Virus record (IMG/VR): IMGVR_UViG_3300004457_000002
Span: 1 to 43,970 of that record
Source of the DNA: a virus
Strand: one strand, 5' to 3'
DNA: 43,970 nucleotides
In this document: positions 39,966 through 43,970 of the stretch, piece by piece
Position numbering within the stretch: the stretch's first letter is position 1
How the letters are laid out: each line of letters opens with the position of its first letter
Notes under the pieces: generated by a model
Seen by the model: the letters and a program-made list of their open reading frames with translations, nothing else
Database searches by the model: none
What the model was told of the DNA's origin: nothing
Program-made: the position numbers and the translations under genes

Positions 39966-40141
39966 TCCTGACTTTCATCATTTCAATCGCTATGGACACG
40001 CTTCCAGTGCGGCCAGTAAAAACGCTTTTGCCGCGTCCGGTGAAAAGCGAAAAAACCAAAGCCAATGAAAAACCCAGAAAAGAAAATAATGACAATCGCG
40101 GAGGTAATCGGGTTTATCCTGTTTCTGTGGTTGCTCGCTAA
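39962..40141 (+). CDS. 59-residue protein, hydrophobic start and basic tail
   Basis: Reads MILTFIISIAMDTLPVRPVK and then a Lys/Arg/Pro-rich tail (KTKANEKPRKENNDN). ATGA overlap with the upstream gene supports translation. The short hydrophobic start may insert in the membrane or be a signal sequence. A second, shorter gene overlaps its end in another frame. Confidence 0.5.
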   Translation: MILTFIISIAMDTLPVRPVKTLLPRPVKSEKTKANEKPRKENNDNRGGNRVYPVSVVAR

Positions 40142-40154
40142 GAAGTTCATCTGA
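40065..40154 (+). CDS. 29-residue transmembrane microprotein
   Basis: MKNPEKKIMTIAEVIGFILF then LWLLAKKFI: a single membrane helix flanked by lysines. It is nested in another frame of the 59-aa gene, and its TGA overlaps the next ATG (TGATG), as expected for a translated gene. Too short for family assignment. Confidence 0.5.
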   Translation: MKNPEKKIMTIAEVIGFILFLWLLAKKFI

Positions 40155-40648
40155 TGAAGTTCAAAATCATCTTTCAGAATGGGAAATTACACCCCGTATC
40201 ACGTCAAATCCTAAAGGAACAAATTGATGTGATGCGGGAAAAAGGAAAGGTCTGGACAATTACAGCAACGCAGCGCAATTACACCCCTACCCGCTACAAG
40301 TATTTATTTGATTGCGTTTACAAAGATGCTTTGCAAGTTGCTGCAAAAAAGTACAAGATTTGGAATCCTGAAAAACAAGATTTTGAATTTATCGAAACAG
40401 CCGGTCAACTTCATATCTGTATGCTTTATGAGTTTAACAGCGTTCAGGTTGTAAATACAAGTACAGGCGAACTTTTCCGGGTTGCGGAAAGCTCAACTAA
40501 GTTGGAAGACTCGAATTTTTACGAAGTATTTGAGGAAAAAGTGATACAGCAATTGACTGAGATGGGATGTTATGACGCTGATGGGTGCATGAGCCGTGAC
40601 GAATGGGCGGAAAAGAAATATCCTAAAAATGATTTACAAAACCAATAA
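40154..40648 (+). CDS. NinB-like recombination protein
   Basis: 164 residues. The pattern of an N-terminal FQNGKLHPVSRQILKEQIDV, then RNYTPTRYKYLFDCVYKDAL and a helical region resembles NinB/Orf-type phage proteins that bind ssDNA and modulate recombination. The residues R-x(Y)-x5-R-x-KYLF are those shared with the family as I remember it; identity elsewhere is low. Start overlaps the preceding stop. Confidence 0.5.
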   Translation: MKFKIIFQNGKLHPVSRQILKEQIDVMREKGKVWTITATQRNYTPTRYKYLFDCVYKDALQVAAKKYKIWNPEKQDFEFIETAGQLHICMLYEFNSVQVVNTSTGELFRVAESSTKLEDSNFYEVFEEKVIQQLTEMGCYDADGCMSRDEWAEKKYPKNDLQNQ

Positions 40649-40655
40649 AATCAAC

Positions 40656-41246
40656 ATGAGCAAACCAATTGTACCACCAACCCGCCCAAACTTGACCCGC
40701 GCAGAGGCAGAGGCATATTTTGCCGCGCCTTACAGCGGGTTGGACTTTGAGAAATATCCGTTGTACTGCTTAGGTATTCGCGGATACTACACCAAAAGCA
40801 TGGGCGATCCAACCCGTAACGACCTTGGTATTTACGATGATGCAATATTTTTGATTGGCAAAGATTTGTTTTTGCCTTTCAATTCCAATACCGACCCGGC
40901 AAAGATGTTACGAGGTAGCGCAAGCGGCAAAGGGACGGCTATGCTTGTGCCTGGACAATACTTTTGCCACACAATTGATCTACACCAGCGTCGTTACCCT
41001 GCGCTCTGCCAGCGGGCTGGAAAGGTCTCCGTTTACCGATACAAGACAGACGGTACGCGCTGGGTTGATACTGCTGCTGATTTTGGAATAAACATCCATT
41101 GTGGTGGATCTGGTAACACTAACTCCGAAGGATGCCAGACAATTCATCCTTACCAGTGGCCTGAATTTATTTACACTGTGACCGAAACAATCACTTTAAC
41201 CGGATGGGGCAAAACTGTTGTTCCTTATCTGCTTATTGAATACTAG
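40656..41246 (+). CDS. L,D-transpeptidase-like (YkuD) protein, candidate endolysin
   Basis: 196 residues from the ATG at 40656. A conserved set of motifs, LGIRGYYTKSMGDPTRND, then GIYDDAIFLIG, a middle VPGQYFCHTIDLH, and GINIHCGGSGNTNSEGCQTI near 150-169, matches the YkuD-type catalytic pattern (H-x-G… S-x-GC with the catalytic Cys). Proteins of this type occur in phages as peptidoglycan-active enzymes. It has no signal peptide. No other endolysin was found in the window, so it is the best candidate, although it lies in the replication arm. Confidence 0.6.
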   Translation: MSKPIVPPTRPNLTRAEAEAYFAAPYSGLDFEKYPLYCLGIRGYYTKSMGDPTRNDLGIYDDAIFLIGKDLFLPFNSNTDPAKMLRGSASGKGTAMLVPGQYFCHTIDLHQRRYPALCQRAGKVSVYRYKTDGTRWVDTAADFGINIHCGGSGNTNSEGCQTIHPYQWPEFIYTVTETITLTGWGKTVVPYLLIEY

Positions 41247-41247
41247 G

Positions 41248-41574
41248 ATGAAAAAACCAAATCCAAAAGCCTACGGGAAAGAAAACGAACTATGGGAGAA
41301 AGGAGGGAAAAAGGCTTATGAGGCCGCCTATTTACAATGGGCTGAATACCGCGAAAAGTACGGACAAGGCCACAGGCGAACTCGCCCGATCCATAAAAGC
41401 TGGAATGAAATCTTGAAGCACTTTGACTCATCCAACCCTGAAAGAAGCCAAGGCGCATTTTGCAGATGGGCAAATATTAACCCATCTTCGTTTAGCTCAA
41501 AGAAGGTGAAGCCGTTGGGAGATGATATGGAAAGGTTTATTTTGGAATGGGTTGTAAATAGTGGTAATGAGTAG
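41248..41574 (+). CDS. Hypothetical basic protein
   Basis: 108 residues from the ATG 2 nt after the previous stop. Lys/Trp-rich (ENELWEKGGKKAYEAAYLQW), with HRRTRPIHKSWNEILKHFDS in the middle. Not recognised; DNA binding is possible from its composition. Overlaps the next gene. Confidence 0.6.
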   Translation: MKKPNPKAYGKENELWEKGGKKAYEAAYLQWAEYREKYGQGHRRTRPIHKSWNEILKHFDSSNPERSQGAFCRWANINPSSFSSKKVKPLGDDMERFILEWVVNSGNE

Positions 41575-42028
41575 AGCCAATCAAATGGCTTTAAATGCCA
41601 TCAATACCGCAAACCTCCAAGGGTGTAACGTAAGCCGAAGCAACACTGTCGGAATATTTGACCAAAAAGTAGCAACTGAAAAGCTTTGGAAGATCGTGCA
41701 AAGCCCAAAAGCAACACGCGCGGACATTCAAAAAGCTCTACAAGAATCCTACCGGAAAAGCCACGAACGATTAGGCAAAAGCGACATTACCGGATTTGAT
41801 CCATTTGGCCGATTTATGGCAATCGAAATAAAGTGGGGTAAAGATGAACTATCTATCTATCAAAACCAGTACTTGAAAGAAGTTGCTGATAAAACTGGGC
41901 TTGCTTTTGTCATTGCTCAGTATCCGGACAAAGTAAAATTCAAGGTATTTGGAAGCCATAAAATTATTGTGACAACTGATTTTGAGTTTTCAAAGGCGCT
42001 CTATAGCCAAATTCATTTACCGTTTTAA
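41567..42028 (+). CDS. VRR-NUC-type nuclease
   Basis: 153 residues from the ATG at 41567, which overlaps the previous stop (a GTG lies 6 nt upstream). The segment SDITGFDPFGRFMAIEIKWG, then LSIYQNQYLKEVADKTG and LAFVIAQ, is the VRR-NUC/PD-(D/E)XK pattern: D in SDITG, E-x-K in IEIKWG and Q in YQNQYL. In phages such enzymes act as Holliday-junction or flap nucleases. The N-terminal helices are specific to this protein. Confidence 0.75.
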   Translation: MSRANQMALNAINTANLQGCNVSRSNTVGIFDQKVATEKLWKIVQSPKATRADIQKALQESYRKSHERLGKSDITGFDPFGRFMAIEIKWGKDELSIYQNQYLKEVADKTGLAFVIAQYPDKVKFKVFGSHKIIVTTDFEFSKALYSQIHLPF

Positions 42029-42038
42029 AGCCAATCAC

Positions 42039-42116
42039 ATGGACTATAACACCTTGTTTTGCATTGCCCTTTGCCTAGCAGTTGCTTTTATCTTGTACCA
42101 AAAATCTGAGGAATGA
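42039..42116 (+). CDS. 25-residue transmembrane microprotein
   Basis: MDYNTLFCIALCLAVAFILY followed by QKSEE: one membrane helix with an acidic tail. Its TGA overlaps the next gene's ATG (ATGA), a coupling that supports translation. Function unknown. Confidence 0.5.
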   Translation: MDYNTLFCIALCLAVAFILYQKSEE

Positions 42117-42694
42117 ACTACAAAATCAAATTCAGCAACCAAGCCCACGCGGAAGAAATACAACTCGAACTGCTTGCAATGGGCTGTATTTACGATACCG
42201 GAAAACAGGAAGTAAGGAAGTGCTACGGCCTGATGGTGAAGGATGGGAATATTTATACGGCAGGTAACAAACATGCGTTTAACGCGTATGGAGTACCCAA
42301 AGTACGGTCTATTCCAATTGATAACCCAAAGCCCGTTTTTAAGCCTAAGGCAGCGCCAAAGCCTAAGGCAGACTACAAAGTATCGACCATCCCAGGCAGA
42401 ACCGCGTATAAAGCCCGGATTGAGGCCGAAAAGTCGAAACTTGTGTTTATTATTCAGGAAGTTTTGGCAGGAATGAAAACGCAGATTCCAAACCTGTTTG
42501 GGACAAATACAAAATCCTATACCCGCCGTTGTGCCTGGGAACAGGTTTTAGTGGCTTGCCTTGAGAAATATGGCGGTAAGTTTTCCGAAAATACGTGGAG
42601 AAACGCGGCGAGGGTCGTACTAGATAGCTACGCCATGGTTTATTCGATTCCGGGTAGCCGGATAATTCGAGACACCATTAAGGCAGCAGAGTGA
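42113..42694 (+). CDS. Hypothetical protein with Lys/Pro linker
   Basis: 193 residues. An N-terminal beta-rich domain (about 1-60) is joined through a Lys/Pro/Ala linker (KPVFKPKAAPKPKADYK) to a helical C-terminal domain (about 95-190, including YTRRCAWEQVLVACLEKYGG). No family recognised. Last gene before a terminator. Confidence 0.65.
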   Translation: MNYKIKFSNQAHAEEIQLELLAMGCIYDTGKQEVRKCYGLMVKDGNIYTAGNKHAFNAYGVPKVRSIPIDNPKPVFKPKAAPKPKADYKVSTIPGRTAYKARIEAEKSKLVFIIQEVLAGMKTQIPNLFGTNTKSYTRRCAWEQVLVACLEKYGGKFSENTWRNAARVVLDSYAMVYSIPGSRIIRDTIKAAE

Positions 42695-42725
42695 TTTTGT
42701 GTTTTTTCATAGTATCGATGTATTT

Positions 42726-42757
42726 AGCCTCATCATTTTGGTGGGGCTTTTTTATTT
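42726..42757 (+). terminator. Intrinsic terminator
   Basis: AGCCTCA pairs with the G-rich GTGGGGCT (G-U pairs included), then TTTTTTATTTT. Ends the replication and nuclease operon. Confidence 0.7.
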
Positions 42758-42817
42758 TCGTTAACTACCCTATTGATAGTATTTTTTATATTTTCTGTAA
42801 AATAGTTCTCTCGAAAT

Positions 42818-42848
42818 TTTGATGTGGTGTTATTTACCCCTATATTTG
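42818..42848 (+). promoter_or_regulatory. Consensus promoter for the right-end genes
   Basis: TTTG (42818-42821), 19 nt, TATATTTG (42841-42848). The 22 nt at 42842-42863 are identical to the leader of the minus-strand gene at 27955 (27986-28007). Confidence 0.75.
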
Positions 42849-42863
42849 TAAGGTAATCGGGAG
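42842..42863 (+). repeat. 22-nt shared leader segment (second copy at 27986-28007, minus)
   Basis: ATATTTGTAAGGTAATCGGG plus AG is found in both leaders, preceded by TTTACCC in both. It spans the -7 element and the first transcribed bases. Confidence 0.7.
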
Positions 42864-42892
42864 ACAAACAAACCTGATATAAATCAAACAAC

Positions 42893-43210
42893 ATGAAACT
42901 CAACGCACACAAAATAGCACTTATTGAAGCCCAAGAAAACGGAACTATCGTAACCGTTGCCCGCGCTAGAGCAATCGAATGTTTTCGCCTTGCTGGCTTA
43001 AAGCAAATGGGCGGTCGCAACGAGTGGAGCGAAGAAGAGTTTTACAACGCCTTTATTATAGAGGCCGCAGAATTGGTAGCTGAAAAAGCAGCGGAGCAAG
43101 CGCCAAAAGCAAAAAGCAGCTACAACGGGCGCCGCAACGAGGTAATTGCAAGAAACGGTTTTGCTGGAACTACTCGAGATCATGCACGCGGATTTGACGG
43201 CATCGAATAA
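42893..43210 (+). CDS. Hypothetical helical protein
   Basis: 105 residues. Helical N-terminal half (LNAHKIALIEAQENGTIVTV), then an Ala/Glu-rich helix (EAAELVAEKAAEQAPKAKSS) and a basic tail with YNGRRNEVIARNGF. Not recognised. It has its own consensus promoter and a long leader shared in part with the orphan gene at 27955. Confidence 0.6.
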   Translation: MKLNAHKIALIEAQENGTIVTVARARAIECFRLAGLKQMGGRNEWSEEEFYNAFIIEAAELVAEKAAEQAPKAKSSYNGRRNEVIARNGFAGTTRDHARGFDGIE

Positions 43211-43260
43211 AAAAACACAATCGGACTAAGTTGGGATTGTTCACTATAAAAAAATAAAAC

Positions 43261-43494
43261 ATGAAAAAGAAAATTTCAAACGCCGCATTGAACCGTATCA
43301 TTACCGCTCAAAAAGTACGCGGTACTTTCAATGCTTATGTGCTTAATTTTAGCAAAGCACAAGCCCGCTTTGAAGGATTAACCGAACAACAAGTCACCGA
43401 TGCGCATCAAGCTTTTTGTGACTACCACGGCAGCACAGTTACCAAGCCCGAAATGGTCGAGGTTGTTTACGCCGCAATAGCTGAAACAGAATGA
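43261..43494 (+). CDS. Small hypothetical protein
   Basis: 77 residues, helical (NAALNRIITAQKVRGTFNAY; QVTDAHQAFCDYHG). Start context aaaataaaacATG. A weak ACAATC/GATTGT hairpin precedes it. Stop overlaps the next ATG (ATGA). Confidence 0.55.
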   Translation: MKKKISNAALNRIITAQKVRGTFNAYVLNFSKAQARFEGLTEQQVTDAHQAFCDYHGSTVTKPEMVEVVYAAIAETE

Positions 43495-43967
43495 CAGCCG
43501 AACTACTAACCGCAATCCGCCGCTCAGCCAAAGAAAAAAAACTTTCTGGTTATGCGCTGGCAAAAATCACCCTGCTGGATGCTAGGCACATCTACCGGGT
43601 GCTGAATAACGAGCATAGCCCTAGCCTAGACACGGTTTTGAAATTGTGTGAGGCAGTTGGGGTAGAGTTAAAAATTGTAAACACGGGTGAAGTGCCCGCA
43701 AAACCAAACGTTATGACATACCAAACAACTTGCGGATTAGGGGATGAAACCCCCAAAGGGATGAAATTTAAGGCAATTAAATTTGCCGGAGAATGCCAAT
43801 GTGGACAAGGAGGCTGCATTGGAGAATGGGGTAGCTTTATCCAAGATTGCGAAAGCTGCGGTCAGCCAGGAGGAAGTAAAATCCACGGGCTTTGCCCTCA
43901 ATGCGAAAAGCATAGCATTGCTATGCAGGATATGGACACTCAGTCGTGGATTAGGGAAAGTGTCTAA
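43491..43967 (+). CDS. XRE-type regulator fused to Cys-rich zinc-binding region
   Basis: 158 residues. Residues 1-60 are an XRE helix-turn-helix: KKLSGYALAKITLLDARHIY followed by RVLNNEHSPSLDTVLKLCEA. Residues 85-140 have Cys clusters CQCGQGGC, CESCGQPGG and LCPQCEKH, as in zinc ribbons. The pair suggests a transcriptional regulator with a metal-stabilised C-terminal domain; it is the only clear repressor-type HTH in the window. Ends a few bases from the window edge. Confidence 0.75.
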   Translation: MTAELLTAIRRSAKEKKLSGYALAKITLLDARHIYRVLNNEHSPSLDTVLKLCEAVGVELKIVNTGEVPAKPNVMTYQTTCGLGDETPKGMKFKAIKFAGECQCGQGGCIGEWGSFIQDCESCGQPGGSKIHGLCPQCEKHSIAMQDMDTQSWIRESV

Positions 43968-43970
43968 ACA

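Noticed and set aside
42762-42785. Fifth AATACC-N7-GGGTATT site
   Set aside because: Only a degenerate match (TACCC-TATTGAT-AGTAT), in reverse orientation and without the 21-nt spacing; the gene there has a normal TTTG-N19-TATATTTG promoter.
1-43970. CRISPR repeat-spacer array
   Set aside because: Reading for regularly spaced 25-40 nt repeats found none; the repeats seen occur only twice and far apart.

Overview
The window looks like most or all of the genome of a tailed, siphovirus-like phage of a Bacteroidota host. The host call rests on promoters of the TTTG-N19/20-TAnnTTTG type, A-rich start contexts without Shine-Dalgarno sites, and Bacteroidota-type phage protein families. No integrase, ribosomal or host housekeeping gene is visible. 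Two divergent transcription units leave a non-coding control region at about 34.88-35.47 kb. If the molecule is circular they converge at the window ends, where a terminator closes the leftward arm at 1-33.

Leftward arm (minus strand, 34.9 kb down to 0): ribbon-helix-helix-like protein, possible spanin pair, RNA ligase, small and large terminase, a block with two large tail-tip-like proteins, portal, then a five-gene cluster resembling a type IV-B CRISPR-Cas effector module (csf1, cas11-like, csf2/cas7, a cysH-like PP-loop ATPase, csf3/cas5). After it come the MuF-type head protein, a free-standing HNH-AP2 endonuclease, gp10-like and tail completion proteins, frameshifting tail chaperones, a ParB-like gene with its own promoter, attenuator and terminator, tape measure, scaffold-like protein, major capsid candidate, paired tail paralogues, a beta-helix tail spike with a signal peptide, and a membrane/lipoprotein cluster that probably includes lysis genes.

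Rightward arm (plus strand, 35.3-43.97 kb): a wHTH replication initiator, DnaB-type helicase, a YqaJ-type exonuclease with a partner, a NinB-like protein, an L,D-transpeptidase-like protein, a VRR-NUC-type nuclease, two membrane microproteins, and an XRE regulator fused to zinc-binding cysteine clusters.

The strongest unusual signals are: (1) the csf/cysH module inside the structural operon, translationally coupled, with no CRISPR array, cas6 or dinG; (2) two unrelated leaders (18.54-18.65 kb and 35.33-35.45 kb) sharing one design: consensus promoter, first hairpin whose loop is perfectly complementary (8-9 nt) to the loop of an intrinsic terminator that sits 25-40 nt before the start codon; (3) four copies of a 20-bp element, AATACC-N7-GGGTATT, each exactly 21 nt upstream of a -7 element and each in front of an orphan small gene; (4) two well-formed -1 frameshift sites; (5) a degenerate tRNA-like sequence in the control region; and (6) direct repeats bordering gene blocks that look inserted.
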